Positions 43,997 through 53,100 of a DNA stretch of 64,000 nucleotides are shown piece after piece. Below the pieces are notes generated by a model. That model was given only the letters and a program-made list of their open reading frames with translations. It made no database searches and was not told where the DNA came from. Made by a program: the position numbers and the translations under genes. How positions within the stretch are numbered: the first letter of the stretch is position 1; the number at the start of each line of letters is the position of its first letter. The stretch comes from Mycobacteroides franklinii (GTDB lineage: Bacteria; Actinomycetota; Actinomycetes; Mycobacteriales; Mycobacteriaceae), in NCBI RefSeq assembly GCF_002013895.1, contig NZ_MAFQ01000011.1, positions 124,001 to 188,000 on the forward strand, in the 5' to 3' direction.

Positions 43997-45273
43997 CCAC
44001 GGTCGTGATCTGCGCCTACGGGACCCGCGGAGACGTGGCACCCCTGACAGGACTGGCCGGTCGGCTGCGCGACACCCTGCCCGCCCGTGTGGTCATCGCC
44101 GCGCAGCAGCCCTATGCGGAGATGGTGCGTTCCGCCGGTCTGGAATTTCGCCCCTTGCCCGGCGACACCGAGACGGCAACCCGAGATTCGGCATATGGCC
44201 AGGCACTCGTGGACGGCACGCGGATGCGACCCTCACGAGGGGCCCTCACCGAGATGCGTGCCGGACTTGCCGGAGTCGGCGAAGCCATGGCCGAAGCAGC
44301 GCGAGACGCCGACGTGCTGCTGGCCGAGGGGCCGGTGGGGACCCTGTTGGGATATCACGTGGCCGAAGCACTCCGCGTACCCAGCGCCGGACTATCCCTT
44401 CAACCGTCCTGTCCCACTGCGAACTTCGCACCGCCACCACTCACGGCCCGATCGTTTGGCAGGTACGGAAACCGATTGACGTGGCGCCTTGCCGAGTCCG
44501 GGGAACGGATCTATACCCCGCTCATTGATAATCTCCGCCACAACCTCGGCCTGGCTCCGTCGTCGCTGCGCAGCTATCACCAAGCCCGCATCAAGAGCTG
44601 GCCGGTAATACACGGCTATAGCGGTCACGTCGTCGCACGCCCCGACGATTGGCTGCCGCACTGGCACCTGACCGGTTACTGGTGGCCCGATGATGATGAA
44701 ACCTGGATTCCCCCACAAGAACTAGCAGACTTCCTCGACGGCGGTCCCGCTCCCCTCTTCGTCGGTTTGGGCAGCACCGCCACTTCCAAGGGGCTCGAGT
44801 TGTCAGAGACCATCGCTGCCGCAATACATGGGGCAGGGGTGCGCGCGGTGGTGCAACGCGGGTGGGCTGGGCTCGTCGGCCTGGGCGAGAACGTCATCAG
44901 CGTGGATGACATACCGCACTCTTGGCTGTTTCCGAGGATGGCCGCGGTCATCCATCACTGCGGGGCGGGTACCGCGGCCGCCGCACTGCGAGCAGGGGTC
45001 CCCTCTATCCCGGTGCCCGGCATCATGGACCAACCGTTCTGGGCCAATCGACTGGCCCAACTGGGTACCGCCTGCACCCCCCTACCCCGATCATCGCTGG
45101 GAGCCCAAGAGCTCTCGGCCTCAATCGCGCGGATGGTCGGGGAACCGCGGTATCGCGAAGAAGCCCAACGTCTCTCACGACTCGTTCGTGACGAAGACGG
45201 CGCTGGGGCGGCGGTGGCCGTCATCGCCGCACTGCTGGATACCACGACGAAGGATGGGGATCATGGCTACTGA
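43993..45273 (+). CDS. GT1-family glycosyltransferase (macrolide/sterol/lipid UGT type)
   Basis: 426 residues of GT-B fold. The N-domain has VVICAYGTRGDVAPLTGLAGRL (the GTRGDV loop), and the C-domain has PLFVGLGSTATSKGLELSETI and the nucleotide-sugar signature VIHHCGAGTAAAALRAGVPSIPVPGIMDQPFWANRLAQLGTA, ending in the D/Q-type sugar-binding pair (MDQ). The family glycosylates macrolides, sterols, flavonoids and mycobacterial glycopeptidolipids. No signal or membrane segment. It is coupled to TetR upstream and overlaps the AtpE paralogue by 11 bp downstream. The acceptor is unknown; macrolide inactivation is a hypothesis based on the neighbour. Confidence 0.88.
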   Translation: MTTVVICAYGTRGDVAPLTGLAGRLRDTLPARVVIAAQQPYAEMVRSAGLEFRPLPGDTETATRDSAYGQALVDGTRMRPSRGALTEMRAGLAGVGEAMAEAARDADVLLAEGPVGTLLGYHVAEALRVPSAGLSLQPSCPTANFAPPPLTARSFGRYGNRLTWRLAESGERIYTPLIDNLRHNLGLAPSSLRSYHQARIKSWPVIHGYSGHVVARPDDWLPHWHLTGYWWPDDDETWIPPQELADFLDGGPAPLFVGLGSTATSKGLELSETIAAAIHGAGVRAVVQRGWAGLVGLGENVISVDDIPHSWLFPRMAAVIHHCGAGTAAAALRAGVPSIPVPGIMDQPFWANRLAQLGTACTPLPRSSLGAQELSASIARMVGEPRYREEAQRLSRLVRDEDGAGAAVAVIAALLDTTTKDGDHGY

Positions 45274-45511
45274 ACTTCTGATGGGCAACGCGCTGCTGGC
45301 TGGAGCGATCACGCTGGCGGGTGGCGCCATCGGGGCGGGTATCGGCGACGGCATGGCCGGGGCACAGCTCATCGCCGGGGTGGCCCGTCAGCCGGAATCT
45401 CAGAACCGGTTATTCACACCATTTTTCATCACCGTCAGCCTGGTGGAGGCGACATTCTTCATCAATGTGGCATTTATGGCCCTGTTTGTGTTCGCCACAC
45501 CGGGCGGGTAG
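45263..45511 (+). CDS. atpE: Second ATP synthase subunit c (AtpE paralogue)
   Basis: 82 residues forming two helices. Helix 1: GAITLAGGAIGAGIGDGMAG (glycine-rich, as in all c-subunits). The polar loop is ARQPESQNRL. Helix 2: FTPFFITVSLVEATFFINVAFMALFVFA, with the essential proton-carrying glutamate at residue 62. All functional elements are intact. It overlaps the glycosyltransferase gene by 11 bp and has AGGATGGGG upstream of its ATG. No other F-ATPase gene is near, so this is not the atp operon. Compared with the recalled M. tuberculosis AtpE, it has Ser for Gly58, Thr for Ala63, Phe for Tyr64 and Val for Leu68, some of which are diarylquinoline-contact positions. It would sit in the c-ring of the plasma-membrane ATP synthase. 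Confidence 0.92.
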   Translation: MATELLMGNALLAGAITLAGGAIGAGIGDGMAGAQLIAGVARQPESQNRLFTPFFITVSLVEATFFINVAFMALFVFATPGG

Positions 45512-46537
45512 TCAGCCCTCGGGATCCCCCGCGGCCATGACGATCTCGTGAATCAGCCGCATCTTGTCCAGGACAGGGCCGGGCAACACGAAGGGGTACA
45601 GATCGCCGTGTCCCATCGAACGATTGACCATGTTGAGCGACCACGCCAGCGGCAGCCACATCTCGATGATGGTGTCGAATCCGCTCGGCCCCAACACCCT
45701 GCGATCGAAGGTGCCGCCGGCCGGGGCCAGCGCAAAGGATGCGGCGGTGTCCAGCGTGTCGCGGATGTGCAGATAGTGCGCGAAGGTCTCGGCCCAGTCC
45801 TCAGCCGGATGCATGCTCGCGTAGGAAGAGACGAAGTTCGCCTCCCAGTCCTCCGGAGCGCCCTGTTGGTAATGGCGATCGAGCGCCACCTGGTAATCGG
45901 CGTCCGCATCACCGAAGAGTGCACGGAACCTCTCGGCGTAGTCCGGTGAGCTCCCGATAAGCCGGTAGTAAAAGTAATGCCCGATCTCGTGGCGGAAATG
46001 TCCGAGCAGGGTGCGGTACGGCTCGTCCATGGAGATGCGAAGCTGCTCGCGGTGGACGTCATCCCCTTCGGCAAGGTCCAGGGTGATCACCCCGTTGTGG
46101 TGGCCGGTCATCACCTGCTCGTGCTCGCTGGAGAGCAGGTCGAACGCCAATCCGAACTGGGGATCCGCGTCCCGGCCCGTGACGGGTAGCCGCAGCTCGG
46201 CAAGCTCGGCGATGAGCCGGCGCTTTGCCTTCTCCGCGTCGGCGAATGCCGGCATAGCGATCGTGTCAGAGTCGTTGGGCCGGGTGCGAGTGAGCGCACA
46301 CGAGACACATACCGTTCCTGCCCCGGTGCCATTCACCAACCAATTGCATTCGGCCACATGCAAATTTGCGCACAACTGATGACTATCGGCATCGACGAAT
46401 CCGGGACCCTCATCCTCGGCGAGGACGAGCAGTGCCTTCTGTTCAAGCGAGAAACCGACATGACTGCCACAGGACAGGCATACCGAGTTCTCGAACGCCA
46501 GATGCTGGCCGCATTGCGGGCAGATGAAGTCACGCAT
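45512..46537 (-). CDS. Putative zinc-binding metallopeptidase (Peptidase_Mx, Rv2568c-like)
   Basis: 341 residues. N-terminal zinc ribbon CPQCG...CLSCG (residues 6-24), with CVSCALTR further on as a possible second half. The protease-like motif HFRHEIGHYFYYRLI (His-Glu-x-x-His) and downstream SSYASMHPAEDWAETFAHYLHI supply metal ligands and catalytic Glu. It is last in a conserved four-gene operon with transglutaminase-like and ATP-grasp genes. The ATG at 46537 has GGAGAG upstream and overlaps the preceding gene by 8 bp. It ends adjacent to the AtpE paralogue's stop, with no base between. The substrate is unknown. Confidence 0.88.
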   Translation of the reverse strand: MRDFICPQCGQHLAFENSVCLSCGSHVGFSLEQKALLVLAEDEGPGFVDADSHQLCANLHVAECNWLVNGTGAGTVCVSCALTRTRPNDSDTIAMPAFADAEKAKRRLIAELAELRLPVTGRDADPQFGLAFDLLSSEHEQVMTGHHNGVITLDLAEGDDVHREQLRISMDEPYRTLLGHFRHEIGHYFYYRLIGSSPDYAERFRALFGDADADYQVALDRHYQQGAPEDWEANFVSSYASMHPAEDWAETFAHYLHIRDTLDTAASFALAPAGGTFDRRVLGPSGFDTIIEMWLPLAWSLNMVNRSMGHGDLYPFVLPGPVLDKMRLIHEIVMAAGDPEG

Positions 46538-47459
46538 GAGCAGGACTCTCCTCACAGGGGGCGACGTCGACCGACACCTTGATGGTGCTGCTCTCGGAGT
46601 CGGTGTAGATGATCCCGCGCAGCGGTGGAACATCGGCGTAATCGCGACCCCAGGCAACGGTGACATACCGTTCGTCGGCAACCGTGTTGTTGGTCGGGTC
46701 AAAGGCTACCCAGCCGTCGACCGGGACCCACACCGCCGCCCAGGCATGAGTGGCGTCGGCGCCGACAAGACGGGCCTGTCCGGGCGGCGGATTGGTTGCC
46801 AGATAACCGGATACGTAGCGAGACGCCAGGCCCTGGCTTCGCAACGCCGTGGCCGCGATACGGGCGAAGTCCTGACACACACCTTCGCGGGCAGCCAGAA
46901 CCTCGCTGACCTTGGTGGAGATGGTGGTCGACCCGGAGCGGTACTCGAAGTCGCGATAGATCCGCCCCATCAGGTCCACGACCGCCTCGCCGAGCGGCCG
47001 CCCGGGGGTGAAACTCACTGCGGCGTAGTCACATACCTCATCGGTGATCTCCGGAGTCGCCAAGTCCAAAACAAACTCTGTGGCCAACGCCGCCGCCCCG
47101 GTCGGCTCCCCGTACGCCGGGCGGGCAAGCTCCCATGCCTGGTGCCACCCGGCTCCCGGCGGCGCCGGGTTTTCGACGTCGACAACTGAGTGCGCCGTCA
47201 CACTCAGCTCGCGGTGCGGCGTGGTGACGTGGAAGTAGGAGCTCAGATTCCCGTACAGGTCTCTGCCGGTCGAACTGTCCGAAGGTTCGGGCTCGACAAT
47301 CAGCTCACTCGATTCGCAACGCTGCCAGTCGGTGTCACGCGGCGTGAGGTAGCCACGCCCGTACGAACTGGTGACGTCATCGGAGTACCGATAGAGGGTG
47401 CGGTGCGTCACCCGATAACGGATCACCGATGAGCCGCCGCCGCCAACACCATCGGTCAC
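46530..47459 (-). CDS. Transglutaminase-like cysteine peptidase/ligase (Rv2569c-like)
   Basis: 309 residues. N-terminal beta domain IRYRVTHRTLYRYSDDVTSSYGRGYLTPR; core transglutaminase domain with catalytic Cys in REGVCQDFARIAATALRSQGL, His in ATHAWAAVWVPVDGW and Asp in FDPTNN. No signal peptide, so it is cytoplasmic. The GTG at 47459 makes a GTGA overlap with the ATP-grasp gene. Such proteins are thought to hydrolyse or make peptide bonds on a small peptide. Confidence 0.9.
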   Translation of the reverse strand: MTDGVGGGGSSVIRYRVTHRTLYRYSDDVTSSYGRGYLTPRDTDWQRCESSELIVEPEPSDSSTGRDLYGNLSSYFHVTTPHRELSVTAHSVVDVENPAPPGAGWHQAWELARPAYGEPTGAAALATEFVLDLATPEITDEVCDYAAVSFTPGRPLGEAVVDLMGRIYRDFEYRSGSTTISTKVSEVLAAREGVCQDFARIAATALRSQGLASRYVSGYLATNPPPGQARLVGADATHAWAAVWVPVDGWVAFDPTNNTVADERYVTVAWGRDYADVPPLRGIIYTDSESSTIKVSVDVAPCEESPAHA

Positions 47460-50119
47460 GGCAGCTTCCGCCTCGTGTCGGGACCCCACAGTGGCTGCAT
47501 GCCAGTCGGCATGGACAGGTGGGTCGCGGTGACCACGGTCGACAGTTCGCGCAGCGCCTGGTGAACGTTGTCGAGAGTTTCGGCCAGCGTGTCTCGCCGC
47601 CCCTCCTCGTTCGCGGTGTCCAGATCGGACGGGTCAATTCGCCGCAGTTGGGTCACCAAGTCTTCCACCAGCCGTTCGGGGCGTGAGGTACCCGAGGCAC
47701 TGGGTAGCGATTTGAGGTCATTGCGTAGCGACTCCACTTGATACAGCAGCGATCTGGGATTGTCGGCGTCGAAAAGCAACAGATCGGCGACGGCCTCCAG
47801 ACTGATCTTGCCGCGGGTGCGGCGGCGGTACATCACCGAAGACTCGCAGGCCACCAGCGTGGATTCGGTCACCGACTGGTCGGCCGCACGGCCGCGAACC
47901 GCGGTGAGAGTGGAACGCAACAGGGCGGTCAGACCGAGGCCACGCTCGATGCGTTTACCGATATCCATGATGGTCCAGCCGATATCGTGAACCGTCGACT
48001 CTGCCGCAAGCCCGGACAGCGCGAGCAGCCCTGCCAGTACCTGGGTTTGTGTCGCGGCGAGCACGGTGTCATCCATCCGCGTCGGGGTGTCCCCGGATCG
48101 CGTGAACTCGTCGTACTCCGCCGCGGCGGACGCGATGGCCCGATCCATCCCGCCGAGCACCATCCAGGTGTCGTTGGACATCTGGTCGCGGACCGCGCGA
48201 GCAGCCAGTCCGAGCCGCTCCAGCGATTGCGCCAGCGACCCGGCCCGTTCCTTGTCCACCGTCAAGGACCACAGCTGGGTTCCCAGATCCTCTGCCGCGG
48301 TGTCGGTACCGGTGATGTCTCCCAACGCCTTCAACAGCACCGGGACACATTCGCTGGCCTCCATGAACTGCCGATACCGATACTCGTGGAAGCGTTCCCG
48401 CGTGACGGACAGCAGCCTGACCAGATTCTCCGCACGCTCTCCGTACCGCCCCAGCCAGAACAGATCGGACAGCACGCGCGGTGAGCTGACCGCGTCCGAT
48501 CCCACCGATCGCCCCGCGGGCAGATCCAGCGGAGCGACGGTGAGCGCGCGCTCGGTCTGATCACGATCCGGCTGTTGAACCCAAATATCCTTGGCAGCAA
48601 AGCTATTGAGCGTCGCACCCGAGTAACCGGTGGCTGCGACATAGCCGAGACCACCGATCATCGGCGCGTATCCGCCACGCTGCGCGACCGTGAACAGACG
48701 CATACCCACTGGCGCCGCGGTGAGTGCGCCGGAGCGCAGATAGGTGGGGGCCACCGACAGTTCGGGGAGTTCCTGGCCCACCCAACGCCAGGGAGCCGCC
48801 TCGATACGCGCCCGCAGTGTCTCCAAGGTCTGGACAGACTGCAATGGACCCGTGTAGACCTCTTCCCCCACTGTCGATTTCACCAGCAAGGAACCCAGGT
48901 GCGCGAGCAGATGCGAGCGCTCCGCGTCGATACCGCCCCACCAGGATTGAGCGCCGGGCAAGGCAAGTGGCTCGTCGAGCAGCCGCTGTGACAGACCCGG
49001 CAGGAAACGAGCCAATCCGGGATTTTCCAGCACTCCGCTGCCCAGCGAGTTGACGACGGTCACCGCGCCGCGACGGATCACCTCGACCAGCCCGACAACT
49101 CCCAATCGTGAGTCGGCCCGCAGGTCCAGCGGATCGGAATAGTCGGCGTCCACGCGGCGCAGCACCACGTCCACCCGGCGCAGGGTGCCCAGTGAACGCA
49201 TCCAGAGCTTGCCGTCGCGTACCACCAGATCCGCGGACTCGACCAGCGGGAAACCCAGCACCGACGCCAGATAGGCCTGATCGAAGGACGTCTCCGAATG
49301 GATACCGGGGCTGAGCACCACCACCGCCGGATCCTCCACGGATTCTGGAGCGACGTCGATGAGCGCCAGCCGCAGTGTCTGCGCGAAGGATGAGGTCGGC
49401 CGCGGTGCCACCTTCTCGTACAGGTCCGGGGCGGCGTGTGCGACCACCCGCCGGTCTGCCATCGCATAGCCGGCACCGGACGGCGCCTGGGTCCAGTCCG
49501 CGTTCACCCGGAAGTCACCGGCGGCGGTGCGCCCGACATCGGACCCGAGCAAAAAGAGCTGATGCCGCCCGGGCAGCGCCATGCCGTGAGCCGCACGCAG
49601 GTATCCGGGATGGGCGAACAACAGCTGGGGCGGCAGCGCACCGGAACTGATCAGTTCCTGCGGACCGTAAAGGTCGCTGAGGATGGCGTCCAGCAGCGTG
49701 GCCCGCTGAGTGAGGCCGACCTCCAGGTGGTTCCAGTCCTCCGGGTCCAGCAGCAGTGGCAGCCCGTCCAGGCGCCAGGGCACCGGCACCGCCGGCGTGT
49801 CGGGTCCGGGCACGCCCCCCGCGACGCGCCGCGGATCCATGTAGGTGATGCCGTCGCTGTCGACGAGGGTGCGGACCCGGTCCAGCAGACGGTCCAGGCC
49901 GGGGCGGCCGCGCTGTGCGATGGCGTCAGCCAGGTCGGTCCAGCCCGGGCGGACGCTGCCGTCCGGCGCCAGGAACTCGTCATAGCCCGCCTGGGTACCC
50001 CGGCGCCCGACCTCGAACAGTGCTCCCTGGGCACGAGCACTGCGGTACTGCTCTATCAACGGGTTATCGTCCGAACCGAAGCCGGGTCCGATGGGAGCCC
50101 CCGAAGCAGGTGCTGCCAC
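47456..50119 (-). CDS. Circularly permuted ATP-grasp + alpha-E domain protein (Rv2567-like)
   Basis: 887 residues. Residues 1-500: circularly permuted ATP-grasp (VVLSPGIHSETSFDQAYLASVLGFPLVESADLVVRDGKLWMRSLGTLRRVDVVLRRVDADYSDPLDLR, then VVNSLGSGVLENPGLARFL). Residues 560-870: helical alpha-E domain (LSDLFWLGRYGERAENLVRLL, AERIERGLGLTALL-like KRIERGLGL). ATP-grasp enzymes of this group are predicted amidoligases. GTG 50119 has AAGGAAGG upstream. It lies 31 bp behind the DUF2126 gene. Confidence 0.9.
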   Translation of the reverse strand: MAAPASGAPIGPGFGSDDNPLIEQYRSARAQGALFEVGRRGTQAGYDEFLAPDGSVRPGWTDLADAIAQRGRPGLDRLLDRVRTLVDSDGITYMDPRRVAGGVPGPDTPAVPVPWRLDGLPLLLDPEDWNHLEVGLTQRATLLDAILSDLYGPQELISSGALPPQLLFAHPGYLRAAHGMALPGRHQLFLLGSDVGRTAAGDFRVNADWTQAPSGAGYAMADRRVVAHAAPDLYEKVAPRPTSSFAQTLRLALIDVAPESVEDPAVVVLSPGIHSETSFDQAYLASVLGFPLVESADLVVRDGKLWMRSLGTLRRVDVVLRRVDADYSDPLDLRADSRLGVVGLVEVIRRGAVTVVNSLGSGVLENPGLARFLPGLSQRLLDEPLALPGAQSWWGGIDAERSHLLAHLGSLLVKSTVGEEVYTGPLQSVQTLETLRARIEAAPWRWVGQELPELSVAPTYLRSGALTAAPVGMRLFTVAQRGGYAPMIGGLGYVAATGYSGATLNSFAAKDIWVQQPDRDQTERALTVAPLDLPAGRSVGSDAVSSPRVLSDLFWLGRYGERAENLVRLLSVTRERFHEYRYRQFMEASECVPVLLKALGDITGTDTAAEDLGTQLWSLTVDKERAGSLAQSLERLGLAARAVRDQMSNDTWMVLGGMDRAIASAAAEYDEFTRSGDTPTRMDDTVLAATQTQVLAGLLALSGLAAESTVHDIGWTIMDIGKRIERGLGLTALLRSTLTAVRGRAADQSVTESTLVACESSVMYRRRTRGKISLEAVADLLLFDADNPRSLLYQVESLRNDLKSLPSASGTSRPERLVEDLVTQLRRIDPSDLDTANEEGRRDTLAETLDNVHQALRELSTVVTATHLSMPTGMQPLWGPDTRRKLP

Positions 50120-50150
50120 CGGCCGTACCTTCCTTCCCGTTCATGCGGTC

Positions 50151-53100
50151 CTACCTGCGTCCCACGGTTCTCGCACGGCGTAGATCCAGGATGCCGGGCG
50201 CCACCGCATCGGTGGACATGCGCGCTTGTTTCTCGCGCAAGTCTGACAAATCGACGCGCCCGGTGGTGTAACCGGTGGCATCGAAGCGCCGACCACGGCG
50301 TGCTTCGGCTGCCACCGCGTTGACGGGAGGGTCGTCGTAGGACCGGCCACCCGGGTGCGACACGTGGTACGTACAGCCGCCGCGAGACAGCGCGTTGGCC
50401 GTGTCGATGAGCTCGAAGCGCAGCGGTTCGTCGACGGTGATGCTCGGGTGCAGCGCGCTGGGCGGTTGCCACGCCCGGTACCGGACTCCGGCCACCTGCA
50501 CATCCGGGTTGGCGGTGGAGAGCAACGGGATGGGTTCGCCATTACAGGTGACGACGTACCGAGAGCGATCGGCTCCGATCACCCGCACCTGCACGCGCTC
50601 GATCGAGGAGTCCACGTATCGCGCGGCGCCTCCCGCGGTGGCCTCCTCCCCCAGCACCCGCCACGGTTCGATGGCGCCGCGCAGTTCGATCTCGATACCG
50701 TCGAACACCGCGGTGCCGATCCGCGGGAACCGAAACTCGGTGAACGGATCGAGCCAGCTGGTCTCGAAGGCGATGCCGTGCGCGCGCAGATCGGCGGCGA
50801 CCTGCGCGATGTCGTGAATAATGAAGTGCGGCAACAAGTAGCGGCCGTGCAGGTTTTCCCCGTGGCGGATCAACGGAGCACGCAAGGGCTGCTCCCAGAA
50901 CCGGGCGACCAGCGCACGGACCAGTAGCGACTGCACCATCGCCATCTGGAAATGCGGCGGCATCTCGAACCCACGCAACTCGAGCAGGCCCAGACGTCCA
51001 CGAGCGCTGTCCGGGCTGTAGAGCTTGTCGATGCAGAACTCGGCGCGATGGGTGTTTCCCGTGATGTCGGTAAGAAGGTGCCGCAGCGCCCGATCGACAT
51101 GCCATGGTGAGGCGCCTGCGGAGCGGCCATCTTCGGATGCGTCGCCTGCGGAGCGACCATCATGATCAGGTGCCTTGGTCAATCTATCGATCTCAGCGAA
51201 GGCAATTTCCAACTCGTACAACGCCTCTTCGCGCCCTTCGTCAACGCGAGGGGCCTGCGACGTGGTGCCGACGAAGCGGCCGGAGAACAAGTACGACAAC
51301 GCCGGGTGATGCTGCCAGTACGTCAGCAGGGATACCAGCAGATCGGGCCGGCGCAGCAGCGGTGACGTCGCCGGGGTACGACCCCCCAACGTGATGTGGT
51401 TGCCACCGCCTGTGCCGGTGTGGGTCCCGTCCACATCGAAAGACTCGGTGGTCAGCCGCGCTTTGCGTGCCTCTTCGTACAGCACCCGCAACTGCTCGGC
51501 CTGCTCGGCGAAGCTGGCGGTCGGGGTCACGTTCACCTCGATCACTCCCGGATCGGGGGTGATGCTCATGGTCTCCAGACGCGAATCGGGCGGTGGCCCA
51601 TACCCTTCGATCACCAGCGGACAGGTGACTGCCGCCTCGATAAGTGCGATGAGATCCACGAAGTCGTCAACGTGTTCGAGCGGCGGCAGGAACAGATAGA
51701 GCAGACCGTCGCGGATCTCCGCGACCAGCGCGGTGGTGGGCGCGCCCTCGGCGGGCACCACCGCGGCCGCGGTGCCGGGGCGTTGTGCCGCGAGTTCCGC
51801 GGCGGCGCTGAGCGGGTCCGCCTCGGCCGGGTGCGGCGCCGGCTGCCAGGAGATCGCCTTCAGTGGGAGCCGCAGCCCGGCAGGAGAGTCGCCGTCTGCC
51901 AACACGATCCGGCCGCGGCGCAGTCTCCAGTCTGCGCTTTCCCAGCCGTCCTCGCCCCGATGCAGTGGCAGCACGTAGGCCGCAGGCTCGGTGACGGGCT
52001 CATCCAATCGATGCAACAGGTCCGAGCGCCGATCCGTCGCATCCTCGTGCGGCGCAAGATCATCGACCGCCGTCACCGGATCTCCCGCGGGGCGCCGGAC
52101 CGATGCGGCCAGCCGACTCAGCGGGTCCTCGTATGCCGCGCGTACCTGACTGTCGGGCAGCCCGAGATCACCTGCGAGCGCGGTGAGCAGCGCGCGGTCG
52201 GCCCCTTCGGGGGTGGACCACTCGCGATCGTCGTCCCACGGGTCGGCCAGCAGCTCGGGGTCAGACCAGAGCGGTTGGCCGTCGCGACGCCAATGCAAAC
52301 CGATCTGCCACCGCGGCAGGGGTTCGCCGGGATACCACTTTCCCTGACTGCGCTGCACCAAACCCCTTGGTGCCCAAACCTCTTTGAGGCGAGCAGCAAG
52401 GTCGCTGGCAAGTACCCGTTTGTGGTCCCCATCGGCCGCGGTGGTCCATTGTTCGGAGACCTGGTCGTCGATCGACACGAAGGTCGGCTCCCCACCCATC
52501 GTCAACCCGACCCCGGCCGAATCGAGCCGGGCGTCTATCTCCGCTCCCAGCGCGGTGACGGCCTCCCAAGCCGATGCGGCGTACGGCAGGGTCACGCGCG
52601 GATCTTCGTGGACACGGGTGACGGTGTTGGAGAAGTCGAGGGTGGACTCACACATATCGGTGGCGCCCGTGATCGCGGCGGACGTCGATGGGTGTGGGGT
52701 GGCCGACAGCGGTATGTGACCCTCGCCCGCGAGCAGTCCCGAGGTGGGATCCAGACCCACCCATCCGGCGCCCGGGATGTACACCTCGGCCCAGGCGTGC
52801 AGGTCGGTGAAATCGGCAACCGGCCCCGAGGGCCCATCGATTGCCGCGATATCCGAGGTCAACTGGACCAGATACCCGGACACAAAACGGGCGGCCAACC
52901 CCTTCTGCCGCAGGATGGACACCAGCAGCCAGGCGGTGTCGCGACATGAACCGATGCCTACGGCCAGCGTGGTGTCGGGGCTCTGAACCCCCGGCTCCAA
53001 CCGCACTGCGTAACCGACGTCCGCACACAGCGCCTGGTTGAGCGTGACGAGATAATCGATGATGCGGGTGGAGGGTGCCATGGTGAAGTTGGCGACCCAG

